DNA of 20,000 nucleotides from Priapulus caudatus (Eukaryota > Priapulida > Priapulimorpha > Priapulimorphida > Priapulidae): assembly GCF_000485595.1 (NCBI RefSeq), contig NW_014578711.1:7676-27675 (forward strand), read 5' to 3'. The notes under the pieces are model-generated. The model was given only the letters and a program-made list of their open reading frames with translations, was not told the origin of the DNA and ran no database searches. The translations under genes were made by a program, and so were the position numbers. Shown here piece after piece: positions 1 through 9,159 of this stretch; position 1 is the first letter of the stretch, and each line of letters starts with the position of its first letter.

Positions 1-480
1 GGAAATTAGGGGTAGAGTATATACACCCATGTTGTAGTTGTGCCATGGTGTCTGTACTTTGTTATAACCGTGTATGTTCTAGGGTATAATGTACCCAGAA
101 ATTGAAGAGAACCAATGGAAATGCATATATTCATTGACCATTTTTACATACATAGCACATCAATGCTAGCTAATAATTGTATTATACAGAAACACTATAC
201 TGCTTTACAGGCTGCTACTGCCACCTATTGGCAAGTTTTCTATAAATTCAGCCAATAACAAGTTAGGTATAGTGAAATTTTATTACAAAATGTTGAAAAC
301 TTATGAATAAAATCTACACCAACGGTACATATAATTGCTAATTGCATTAATGTTTAATGTAATTGCTAAAGTGGGAATATCAGTTGTAGCAAAGATTATT
401 ATCATTGGTTGGTGAAGAAAGGAGATTCGGGCAACTCGAATAACGAGAAATCTAACATAAGAAATCTAATCTACTGGTGG
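1..480. other. non-coding stretch, no feature recognised
   Basis: AT-rich sequence with frequent stops in every frame. I see no exon with plausible splice sites, no RNA gene and no clear repeat. It could be intron or intergenic DNA of the ITIH-like locus to its right. Confidence 0.5.
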
Positions 481-508
481 GGGCATAAGGGGGGAGGGGG
501 AGACGTGT

Positions 509-745
509 CACTGGTGGGGAATGGAGGGGTGAGATACCAAGCACTGGTCAAGGCAGAAGAGACAGATTTCTGATAGTGATGAAGTCAGAACAAGGAGATA
601 TGCCTGACACTATTGGAGGCAAAAGGGAAAGATGTCTAACACTGGTGGAGGCACAATTAAGAAAGAGAAACTTAACACTGGTGAAAGCAGAAGAGAGAGA
701 GAGATATATACTCAAGACTGGTGGAGACAGAAGGGGTGACACTTA
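509..745. repeat. degenerate ~33-40 bp minisatellite, purine-rich
   Basis: A motif close to CACTGGTGGAGGCAGAAG recurs with decay at about 509, 542, 608, 640, 676 and 716, with a weaker copy near 572. Spacing is roughly 32-40 bp. The purine richness creates short open frames on both strands, which I do not regard as genes. Confidence 0.7.
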
Positions 746-779
746 CCGCTGGTTGGGTAGACATTCTGCCTAGTAAGCG

Positions 780-1350
780 TGGCTCCTGATAGTGCGGGGA
801 AGGAGTAGCGGTCAAGCGATGTATCGGCAACATAAACGTCGACCATCATGTTCCTGACAATCTAAAGCAAAATCCGACAATTAAAGACAAGAGTAAGCCA
901 ACCACGATGTGACAGCCCTGCCTGCAGTTATGCGTGCAGAAAACTGAGCGTAGCACTATAGTTTGGCAGAGCAAAAATCCAGAGCTAAAAGTGTAATGCT
1001 TGGTGGGAATAAACACCACACACCCTCTCTCAATGCACTATAAACCAGGCGCAAACACCTGGCACTAACACCTGGTCAAATGTTAATAGCTATTTATTAG
1101 GTTAATAGGTTAAAATTATAACACAAGCATGTGCACACACCGACGCACAACCTGCTCACGTGCATCCACAAGAAATCCCTTTAAGCAGAAAATCACCTGG
1201 TATCTTTACAGATTCTTATTAAAATAGTTAAATGATATTTTCACCAGTGCGAGATATGAGCAAGATTGCGTAGCACACGGGCAGGTCTAAAGAGGAGAGT
1301 AGTGAAAGCTTGTGCATACCTACTAAACCTTACCAGTGAGGAGAGTGGGT
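780..1350. other. non-coding stretch, no feature recognised
   Basis: No open frame of note, no splice-flanked exon and no RNA gene seen. A short run around 1320-1355 (TACCAGTGAGGAGAGTGGG) resembles a diverged unit of the minisatellite that follows. Confidence 0.45.
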
Positions 1351-1354
1351 AAGT

Positions 1355-2212
1355 ACAGTGTGGCGCTACCTGCTGGTGAGTACAGAATGTGGCGCTACCT
1401 GCTGGTGAGTACAGAGTGTGGCGCTACCTGCTGGTGAGTACAGAGTGTGGCGCTACCTGCTGGTGAGTACAGAGTGTGGTGCCACATGCTGGTGAGTACA
1501 GAGTGTGGTGCCACATCCTGGTGAGTACAGAGTGTGGTGCCACATCCTGGCGAGTACATAGTGTGGTGCCACATGCTGGTGAGTACATTGTGGCACCACA
1601 CTCTGTACTCACCAGGACGTGGCACCACACTCTACTCGCCAGCATGTGGCACCACACTCTGTACTCACCAGGATGTGGCACCACACTCTGTTCTCACCAG
1701 GATGTGGCACCACACTCTGTACTCGCCAGGATGTGGCACCACACTCTGTACTCACCAGCATGTGGCACCACACTTGCTGGCGAGTAGAGTGTGGTGCCAC
1801 ATCCTGGTGAGTACAGAGTGTTGCACCACAGCCTGGTGAGTACAGAGTGTGGCGCTACCTGCTGGTAAGCACACAGTGTACGTGGTGCTATCTGCTGGTG
1901 AGTACAGGGTGTGGCGCTACCTGGTGGCAAGTATTAATTGTGGCGCTACCTGCTGGTGAGTACAGCGTGTGGTGCTACCTGCTGGTGAGTACAGAGTGTG
2001 GCGCTACTTGCTAGTGATTACAGCGTGTCCTGGTAAGGACAGAAGGTCTGGAGCTACCTGGTGGCAAGTAGGGACTGTAGCGTGGCACTACCTGGTGGCA
2101 AGTATTAATTGTGGCACTACCGTAAGCACAGAGTGTGGTGCTACTTGCTGGTGAGTCCTGGTAAGTACAGAGGGTGGAGCTACCTAGTGGCAAGTAGGGA
2201 CTGTGGCGCTAC
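1355..2212. repeat. 29-bp minisatellite array next to an exon donor
   Basis: Near-perfect head-to-tail units: GGTGAGTACAG starts at 1375, 1404, 1433 and 1462, exactly 29 bp apart. The other part of the unit has two variants, TGTGGCGCTACCTGC and TGTGGTGCCACATCC (or TGC). The GCGCTACC type occupies the outer parts of the array and the GTGCCACA type occupies about 1476-1830. Units become more diverged and irregular after about 1840 (CTGGTGGCAAGTA, GGTAAGCACAG). The right end runs without a gap into the minus-strand donor of the VIT exon, and the exon/intron junction itself resembles a repeat unit. Open frames here on both strands are by-products of the repeat. Confidence 0.93.
1591..1775. repeat. 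inverted block inside the 29-bp array
   Basis: From about 1591 to 1775 the same 29-bp unit reads in reverse complement (TGTGGCACCACACTCTGTAC), for about six units. Direct units flank it on both sides. All units in the block are of the GTGCCACA variant. The array is therefore direct-inverted-direct and could fold into very long hairpins. Confidence 0.9.
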
Positions 2213-2345
2213 CTGCTCGGGTTTAATGAAGAGCTTGTGCTGAAAGGCTCCATTTTCTCGCTGCAGCAGCTCCTCGTACGTGACGTTGACACCCAGCTCA
2301 CTAGTCGCAGGAACATTCAACTTCACGCGAAACTCGTTTGATCTC
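2213..2345 (-). CDS. ITIH-like: ITIH-like exon: C-terminal part of a VIT domain
   Basis: This 133-bp exon encodes 44 residues plus one base, including NVTYEELLQRENGAFQHKLF and ending IKPEQ. It matches the end of the VIT domain of inter-alpha-trypsin inhibitor heavy chains, where a TYEELL motif precedes a conserved KxxPQ/EQ stretch. The acceptor (pyrimidine tract, then TTACAG) ends at 2346, and the donor CAG|GTAGCG starts at 2212. The exon enters in phase 1 and leaves in phase 0. ITIH proteins are secreted matrix or plasma proteins, and VIT lies N-terminal to VWA. Here it lies 7.3 kb downstream, in transcription direction, of the VWA exons at 9643-14490. It therefore more likely belongs to a second, tandem ITIH-like gene continuing left of the window. 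An assembly rearrangement is the alternative. I found no earlier VIT exons between 2346 and 9640. Confidence 0.85.
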
Positions 2346-3590
2346 CTGTAACTACAAAAGTAAAGCAATATACACCAAGCAAAAAAAGACACTATAGCAC
2401 GGCATGAATTTTAACCCGGTGTGTACAGAAAGTGCTGGGGTTGCATGCCCTCCTTACTTATTGTGGTTACCACCTCATTTGGGGTGGCAGCTCAAAAATT
2501 TGGATGACATCCATATATTTGTCGCAAGTGCCCTGCATGGCTTGCCTCCATGCCCTCCCCGTGAACCTGTGAATCCCATGCTACATATATATATATTCCT
2601 TCCTGTCTTACTTAAAAAGTGTTGGTCTTCCAACTAGCAGTGGTGCCCTAAGATTTCTGATGAAACCAAAATCAATACTTGTCTTACGCTTAATCTTTTT
2701 TAATTTGACCTCTGCTATAACCATTAGATCTTACAAGATCATTATGTTTACGAAGGCATACACAATAAGTTCCATAGCATTCACGCATTCTTCTATACCC
2801 ATACGCTATATATATCTCACAACATATTGGGATCTCAATTTGCCAGGGGCAGATGCAGAACTACAGATAACACATCTTGCAGAATTACCCGACCGGCAAT
2901 GAATGACATGAATATGAAAACACATCCACCATGTAGGTTTGAGTTGCACACGCAAGTGAGATGGGCAATCTTTATGCACGCACAATGCACGTCATGAGAC
3001 GTTAGAGTCGTTTCAGAGTCATGAAAGCTTTGAATCGAAGGAGAAAGGTCACCTAAGACCTTCCTTTATCGTCTGTATGCCACCTAGCAAACAGTTCAGC
3101 AGAAAGCAGGCACACGTATGTACACAGACACAAGTCCAGCAACTGCCGTAATGTTTAAAACAGAGGATCTGCCTCTGGTCAAAACGCATCGTATTGGACA
3201 CTTAAACGTAAGCAGGGGTAGCGGCAGGCTCTTTCAGTTTCAATGGCGGGTATTATTTTATATTCCATGGGAAGATATCGTGATCAGACCTGTATCAAAA
3301 CTGCCTTTGCCTGAGGCCAGTTGCTTATCACTGAAAACTCTTCGCGAGCTATATATAATAGCTCCAACATTGTACATGGCCTTGCGCTTACCGTAACATC
3401 ATCAATTCATTCTATTACATATTATAATAACATATAATAACATGACTGTTATTACTCTCATTATTATTAGCAGTAGTACCAGTAGATGTAGCAGAAGCAG
3501 TAGTAGTTGTATTCATAATATATAACATATAAAAATATATACATATTATATAATTAATTAAGCATTATCAACTATGCTTAGGCAGTGGCT
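2346..3590. other. unassigned intron or intergenic DNA
   Basis: I recognise no exon, RNA gene or transposon. There is a short TA run near 2586-2596. From 3400 to 3580 the DNA is very AT-rich, with imperfect ATT/TAT and AGCAGTAGT triplet tracts. A 92-codon plus-strand frame at 3118-3396 resembles no family I know and has no splice or promoter support. Confidence 0.5.
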
Positions 3591-3659
3591 GATATCTGCA
3601 GGATGTGAGCTACTGGCAGGTGTTTAAATTTGACAATAGCCGCGTTCACACGTAGCAAA

Positions 3660-3841
3660 AAATCCGGTATTTAGCGTTCACACGAGGCAAAATACGAAGC
3701 CCAAGATATACGGTATCTAAACAGATCCGGTATTTCATGTAAATACGAGGCTTTCCAGACCCCGAATAATTTGTCATGCTTGAGTAATACCGGATTTCTT
3801 GGACCGCGCATTTCCTCGTGTGAACGCTAAATACCGGATTT
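3660..3841. repeat. palindromic MITE-like element with 28-bp arms
   Basis: A 28-bp arm at 3660-3687 (starting AAATCCGGTATTTAGCG) is exactly inverted at 3814-3841. The core motif GCGTTCACACG also occurs just outside the left arm, at 3642-3652. Internal copies of ATCCGGTATTT (3725) and ATACCGGATTT (3787) make the centre palindromic too. This architecture fits a small non-autonomous inverted-repeat element. No coding capacity is seen. Confidence 0.8.
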
Positions 3842-3870
3842 CTGAAGCCGCGTATTTTATAGACTGGTCC

Positions 3871-3914
3871 GCGCTCGACAGTTCCAGTGTAACGCGAGTG
3901 GAACTGTCGAGCGC
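3871..3914. repeat. perfect 16-bp stem hairpin
   Basis: GCGCTCGACAGTTCCA at 3871-3886 is exactly inverted at 3899-3914, leaving a 12-nt loop. It sits 30 bp right of the 28-bp-arm palindrome and may be part of the same element. It is not followed by a T run, and a bacterial-type terminator makes no sense in this context. Confidence 0.85.
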
Positions 3915-3999
3915 TTGTCGCGTATAAGCGAGTAACGCACGAACTATAGTAAGTCTTCTAATGAAGCAGAAGCACATTTATTTAACCATGCCACACGAT

Positions 4000-4539
4000 A
4001 AAATCACAACCAGTTCACGAAAAACCAGATATGAATAACAAGGTCGGTTCAGTTTGGATTCTAAGAACCTCCCGGTTGCTCTCACACTAACGTATTACTC
4101 AGTATAGTACCGAATAGTATCCTGACTCTCGCCTCCTTTTGAGATTGTCTGTTTACCCACTACTGTAGAACTTTTCTTAAACATATCCGGTGAGAATTGG
4201 AATATCATCGATAATAATACAAACCGTTCTTTCGTCCCTGGTCAGCAATATTCACTATGCATTAACTCATGAGAACTTCCACAAAGCACTGACCAGTTAC
4301 TTTAAACCACACTACTCGCTACCAATAATCGATTTTATCATATCATCCCCTCCCGAAAACGCAAACGCTTTGCGCACTACCGACCGCATTGTCCGGGACG
4401 CGGGTAGAATGGCGATTCCACATCCATCCGTGTGCATCTATCTCTGGAGTGCTCAGTTCGTTCACGCAGTAAGATGGCAAGCTGTCTCTAACATTGGTGT
4501 TCCCTGGATATCAAGAACTCGCCAAACATCATCATCCAA
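4000..4539. other. unassigned; possible gypsy 3' flank
   Basis: On the minus strand this lies directly downstream of the gypsy integrase C-terminus, where a 3' untranslated region and LTR would be expected. I could not pair it with a 5' LTR copy or find clear LTR ends. The plus-strand open frame at 4190-4738 overlaps the antisense of the retroelement and I do not call it. Confidence 0.35.
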
Positions 4540-4739
4540 GGCTGACTTGCAGATCGTCTTCGATTCGGCATTGTTGGGCCGAACCATCGGTAGTGCCACT
4601 ATGTCTGCTGTGGGGTCAGGTCGCGTGACTCACAACCACTCCGGTGTTTCCATCCTTCTGCCCTGTCCAACTTTTACTCGTACATGTACTCCAGGTCCAG
4701 CTGCTGGAAGACGATTCAACCGAATGACGTCTTTGTAAG

Positions 4740-5500
4740 AAGCCGTACATCTTGACACTCTTAAGATTGGCCATACTTAGGATCTAAGAATTTCAGTACG
4801 GGTTGGCACATTTTGGTAGCAGTATCTCGCCGTCCCATCGATCAGCTGTGGGCAGGACTATATACACCCGTGGCTGCAATGGTGTAGCTCTAGTAGCTCA
4901 TTAATGCGCAAACAACCTTTCCTCTCTGGCAGAGGATTCCTTTCGCTATTTTGCACCTCGTCCCGCTCAGACTCCCATATAGCCCTGTGGGACGTGTGGG
5001 CCTAGACTGTTGTGTGAATGCAAAATCGTCATTCACTCTGAAGCAGGCCGGACCTGCAGCTGAAATGTGAACTGAGGCCCGCGTTATCCAGAGACAGCTT
5101 CCCTGGGAATGCCATCTTGCGAATAAGCTCTTGAGGCTTACCAATGACTTGTTTCGCACGTGATTTCTGGTAAGTACATCACGATCCAAATCCCTAGAGT
5201 AATAGTCGAATCCACGAACAAAATATCTCTTTCGCTTCAACTCACACAAGTCATCCAACCTTTTGCCAGGTTAGCTGGCAATGGAGATGAATTTAATGGT
5301 TCCTTTCTGTTTGGTAGCGCCGGTTCGTCTGGCAATAAACTGGCAGTAGAAATCCTCTTGTGCTATGTCTGGCCTATTCTGGCCACTCACACAGCCATTT
5401 TGGCAGCGTTCCCTACACTTAGCTGATACCCTGGTGACTCTTCATGGATCTTGCTCGAGTAATCTTCTTCTCCACTCGTATAGGATTACAATACGATTTC
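4740..5500 (-). pseudogene. gypsy integrase remnant
   Basis: On the minus strand I see, in order: a strand such as LYRNRIVI before the zinc-finger region (~5490-5520); KCRERCQNG of the HHCC domain (~5380-5420); FDYYSR at about 5192-5210, matching the first catalytic Asp context of gypsy integrases; KSLFARW; then, in a shifted frame, GIPREAV and RGPQFT at about 5067-5084, matching the second Asp region; and RATPL and YSPA (4852-4863), then MGRR, the usual end of the catalytic core. The motifs sit in different frames and stops interrupt them. Between 4540 and 4740 a C-terminal tail with HVRVKVGQ followed by GVVVSHAT is still recognisable. Confidence 0.85.
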
Positions 5501-5839
5501 GATACAGGACAGATCCTTTGACGACGATAGTTCACCTCCTAACCGAGTAGAATGTCTTTACCGTCCCTGCACTCCGACTGAATCCTCTTCGGCACCCCAC
5601 CCTTTGTGAGTCCAATCGCCCTCTGTAGCGTTGCGAAAACGTCGGCGTTACTGTCGCTCTTGTTATTACCCCGAGTTTTTCTGACTGCTATGCCTCTGTT
5701 CGTCAGCGCTGTCCACAAACCTGCTGAACTCCAGACTGTATCTGGCACCTCTGAATGCTTACTAGTGGTCTCTTGACATGTGTCTGCTATACCACAAGCC
5801 CTTACAAGGTGCCATATTCTGGCTCTGCCAAGCAAATCG

Positions 5840-6535
5840 CATGAGACGCATCAGCAAACCTCTGCAGCCTCAGCGCGTTTTGTCTAATGAATCATCTGTT
5901 ATTGATCAGTGAACACAATGGCTTATGGTCGCGTGTCACACCAGTTTAAACTCGCTCAGTGCCATACAGAATTACTGTGTGAACTTTTCAGCATCCCACA
6001 CACACGCCAGGCAACCTTCTGCAATCTGAGATGCATATCTAGGCCTCAGCATTATGTCAATGTGCGAGAACAGTATGACCCAGGTAAGAGATCTATCTCC
6101 CGTGTTCGTTGCATTAGTACTCCACCAAATACATAACTGCTGGCATCTGCACTGACCCAGTTGGGTTGTTACATCAAGATGCCAAACAGGTGGCTTTGAC
6201 ACATATCCTTGACCTCAAAGCGCCTGCTCTTGTGTGTGACTCCACTGAACAGTTGCGTGCAGACTTCAAGTAGATCAATATGCTTTATAAACCGTCGACA
6301 GCTCTGCAAATATCTTCAGCCAAGTAAATTGACAGTGCCTATAAACCGTCTAACAACCTGCTAATCTCGTGGTGCGGCGATATCGCACGACTGGCTTTAC
6401 TTTTCTTGATCTGGCTTATCCCTTCTACTGAGATAACGATGACCAAAGTACGATTAGCTTCTGCTGTCGAACCTTCATTTCTCCCTGTTTGAGTTTTCAG
6501 TCCCGACTCACAGTATCGCGATGCCAAGACAGTTC
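5840..6535 (-). pseudogene. gypsy RT thumb/connection and RNase H remnant
   Basis: On the minus strand this starts with ESGLK and FGH at the end of the RT palm/thumb, followed by KPDQEK and RRFIGTVNLLG (the connection region). SADASSYVFGGVLMQ follows at about 6110-6150, with the first catalytic Asp codon of RNase H near 6145-6147. CSRTLT comes next, then AEGCLACVWDAEKF, the equivalent of the second catalytic acidic region, then DHKPL, then LQRF leading to the end of the domain near 5840. Several frame changes and stops occur. The RT part is cut at 6536-6539 (TTAA), where the insertion begins. Its missing upstream half is found at 8000-8560. Confidence 0.85.
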
Positions 6536-7008
6536 TTAAAGGTCTACGTCACGCATTTCCGTGAAATTTAATAGGTTGCAAAAAACCTTATTTTTTGAAA
6601 TTTTTATTTACATCAAAAGTTAGTACAAGCGTACTCAAATATACTCCTAAAAAGCTTCTCACCTGATATAAATGTTTTTACGTTGGGTTAAGCATTTGCA
6701 AAAAATCTTTGACGATTTGAATTATGTTACCTAACACTGATTTACAACAATACTGGCGTCACTCGGACTGCTGCACTGGTTGCTGTGGTCGATGTATCGT
6801 GATTTGTGGCAGGTCACAAAGTGGTGCCAACAGTTTCTGTTTTGATTTTGTGTTGGCCTATATAGAATATACAATATACTGGAAAAATAAATAATATATG
6901 TCATGTGTATTAGTGTTTGAAAAATTATTATTAAAACTGACGAAATGTTATTTGTGTTTTTTTAATTTCTGCCAACAAAAATGTTTGTGACATCAGCCCC
7001 TTCAGATT

Positions 7009-7550
7009 GGTTTGTCTATATTTCACGGCCGGTACAGAGGAGCATAAATTTGCATATTTATCACGTGGTTTGTGTTATAACCGCAATCAGATGTCATCGC
7101 GTGTTCGTGTACGCGTCACTTCCAGTGTGAAGAAGATGGTGAAGGAGAGGAAGGGGAGAAGGGAGAAGGTGTGGAGAAGGAAGAGGGGAGAATGCTGGTG
7201 AGAGAGGAAGGAGGGAAGCTGGTGAGAATGAAGAAGGGAAGAAGGAGAAGCTGGGAGAAGGTGGTGGAGAAGGGAGAAGGTGCTGCCAGGGATAACGGCA
7301 CCTCCCTGCACTCTCCCACCACCCTCCTCTCCTCCACCGACCTTCCCTCCACCAGCTTCTCGCCCTCTCCTTCTCCACCAGCTTCTCCCCCTCCTCCACA
7401 CCTCTCTCCCTTCTCACCCCTCCTCCTTCTCCACCAGCTTCTCCCTCATTCTCCACCCGCGATTACATCTGATTGTTATAACACAAACGCACCGGTGAGC
7501 AAAATAACGTGCAAATATCTCCTGTAAACCGGCCTGATATAGACCAAACC
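7009..7550. mobile_element. foldback/MITE element with long inverted repeats
   Basis: Left arm 7009-7105 and right arm 7464-7550 are imperfect inverted copies. GGTTTG..CTATAT and GGCCGG occur at the outer end. TTTGTGTTATAACCGCAATC on the left pairs with GATTGTTATAACACAAAC on the right, and both are followed inward by ATCTGA/TCAGAT and CGCG. The interior is also self-complementary, with a purine tract (7125-7285) facing a pyrimidine tract (7296-7458). The whole unit is thus a near-complete palindrome. Serine/proline-rich and glutamate/arginine-rich open frames on both strands are low-complexity artefacts. Confidence 0.82.
7125..7285. repeat. GGAGAAG-type purine tract
   Basis: About 160 bp almost without pyrimidines on the plus strand, built from imperfect GGAGAAGG/GAAGGGAG units. 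Its counterpart is the CTTCTCC/CCACC pyrimidine tract at 7296-7458. Such tracts can form triplex or slipped structures. Confidence 0.85.
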
Positions 7551-7999
7551 CGATCGATCATGGAAGCTAGATAAACTAAACGAAAACATGTGGGCAACCA
7601 GTGCAATCGGAAAGAAAACGAAAGAGAGAAAAGCAGAAAGAAGGATATATGAGAACACTCCCGCAGCTAAGTTTACAATGAAGATTTTTATGGCTGCCAC
7701 AAAATTTTGCCAATGCCGTCGTTTACCGGCTAAATGTTCGCTATATCGCTAGCTGCGTCTGGGCGCCACAAGGGGATAAGTTTCGAATTGCATGGCGCGT
7801 TTTTGGAAATGCACGTTATGGTTACCATCGACATGCATCGGCAAAAGTTAGGGAGTAAAGAAGTATATGAGCATAGAAAAGTAAATATAAACGCTAATTG
7901 TATTTCATACATTATTTATGTACAAATACGACGACAAAATATACTACTTGCTGGTGCTCGACATTCGTCGACGTAGAAGCAGTTTAATCGTCAGTCATG

Positions 8000-8560
8000 T
8001 TCTTCCGAGTGTGTTTCCATACACTAATATGTCATTCCATCATCGCAATAAGCACCATCCTGTCCCTGCAGCAGCTCCGTCATTCTTACGTGGACACTCT
8101 GGTCTGATGTAATCCCGAATGGGACACGGCGGAGAACATAACCTGCCAAAGGGGTGTGAGAATGTGTGTATCTTGACTCTCAGGGTCTTAGTTGGCATTT
8201 GATAACACGCCACTCGACGCATCCTACTTCGAAAACCCACATCGTGCTCATACCCAGCTTAGGGATTATATCATCGGAAAGTTGGCGATATAATCGCTCC
8301 GAGGGACGCACCAGATTCATATCAGTGTTCTTCAAATCACGCAGATCGTGAAATTCCCATTGAGCGTTTAACAACAGGACCGATAGGGGCGCCACGCATC
8401 TGTCGGCTCATGGCAGTAACTGTTCGATGACCCGCAACGCTCACCGATATCTCGCAGCTCCTTTTCCTATGAGCCTTGGATAGTATCGGAAATCGAACTC
8501 TGCGAGGGCAGTGTTAATACTGTATGGAACAAGCATTTCCTTCAGCTGTATTTTTAGCCT
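8000..8560 (-). pseudogene. gypsy reverse transcriptase palm remnant
   Basis: On the minus strand, from high to low coordinates: LKEMLVPYSI and PRRVRFPIL before the RT core; EPTDA (8394-8408) and API, matching the gypsy start of RT; LRDLKNTDMNLVRP and DDIIPKLG (8240-8350); HPFGRLC and RVP (8110-8140), matching the TPFGR/LPFG region; MTELLQGQDG; and the catalytic pair in YCDDG at 8036-8050, with DILVYGN in a neighbouring frame. Then TTAA at 7984-7987 marks the insertion break. Multiple frameshifts and stops show it is dead. The fragment complements the RT end at 5840-6535. Confidence 0.87.
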
Positions 8561-8689
8561 GGCAGTCGCACCTTTAACAAACCAATATCTCAAACAATGT
8601 TCCATCTATTCGTTGACATCGCTTCACTAAGGCCCGATTTGTGATGCCACCTGTCGACTAGACAGATTATCTAACCATGTGGGCGCCGT

Positions 8690-8900
8690 AGTACGCACTA
8701 TGAAAGCTGTACCATTTTCCACTTTATGGGCTCGTTCGTCTGCATCACAAACTCCCTTACATTTCAGTGTTCCTCCTGGACGGACAGCATGGTGTATTGT
8801 CGGCCATACAATACTACAAGCCACTGTATTCGTTCTGCGACACTACGGTGATCTCGCCGTATCTATTGAAAATCCATCGATTTGCCGGCAAGATCCAGTT
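8690..8900 (-). pseudogene. gypsy aspartic protease remnant
   Basis: The minus strand shows IDT (the active-site D-T-G context, here with the third position changed or frameshifted) followed in another frame by ITVVSQNEYS at about 8830-8870. Next comes RPGGTLKCKGVCDAD..HKVENGTAFIV (8690-8790). It resembles the second half of gypsy proteases, where a GxTLxCxGxFxA strand precedes a K-rich turn and an FVV strand. It lies directly upstream of the RT fragment, as expected. Confidence is moderate because the catalytic triplet is not intact. Confidence 0.65.
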
Positions 8901-9029
8901 GCACTTGCCCATGGGTCATCCGCCGACCCTGGAGTGATTGATCCCATGAATAGCCCTATCATAGCTCTCACTCCGTACCACTGTCATTCGCATGTCGTGA
9001 CGTCACCTAGCATTTGCCCTGTTTGTTTG

Positions 9030-9090
9030 TCCGAGCAGACAGCTCTGGAAATGCCGCAGTCTTTTTACACTTCCTCAATGCGCTCTGTCC
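9030..9090 (-). pseudogene. possible gag zinc-knuckle remnant
   Basis: On the minus strand LRKCKKT is followed, after a frame change, by a GHFQ.C-like string, the layout of a CCHC knuckle just upstream of the protease. It is short and frameshifted, so the assignment rests mainly on position. Confidence 0.35.
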
Positions 9091-9159
9091 TCGCTGCCGG
9101 CAAGCTTGTCACCCGCCCCGACCAATCGCTCGACCACCCGCTGGTAACATGATGTACAA

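Larger units (their letters stand above)
6540..7983. mobile_element. 1.44-kb insertion bounded by TTAA
   Basis: The gypsy RT is broken between TTAA at 6536-6539 and TTAA at 7984-7987. The RT coding on both sides continues in register if the insert and one TTAA are ignored. That is the signature of a TTAA target-site duplication, typical of piggyBac-superfamily and related elements. The insert ends look like imperfect inverted repeats: TCTACGTCACG just inside the left end and, reading inward, TCTACGTCGACG at the right end. No transposase is visible, so it would be non-autonomous. A foldback element (7009-7550) sits inside. The superfamily assignment is an inference from the TTAA alone. Confidence 0.72.

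Noticed and set aside
1395-2193. Many open frames of 60-103 codons on both strands across the minisatellite
   Set aside because: They are translations of the 29-bp unit in successive frames, with no independent coding evidence.
1355-2212. CRISPR-like regular 29-bp repeats
   Set aside because: Units are directly contiguous with no unique spacers, the context is animal nuclear DNA, and no cas genes are present.
3118-3396. Plus-strand 92-codon frame
   Set aside because: No recognisable family, splice context or promoter; length is compatible with chance.
4190-4738. Plus-strand 182-codon open frame, the longest in its region
   Set aside because: It overlaps antisense to the gypsy integrase C-terminal tail, which shows recognisable motifs on the minus strand.
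7087-7527. Ser/Pro/Leu-rich and Arg/Glu/Gly-rich frames on both strands
   Set aside because: Low-complexity translation of the purine and pyrimidine arms of the foldback element.
8679-9152. Plus-strand 157-codon open frame
   Set aside because: Antisense of the gypsy protease and gag region; the minus-strand reading gives meaningful motifs.
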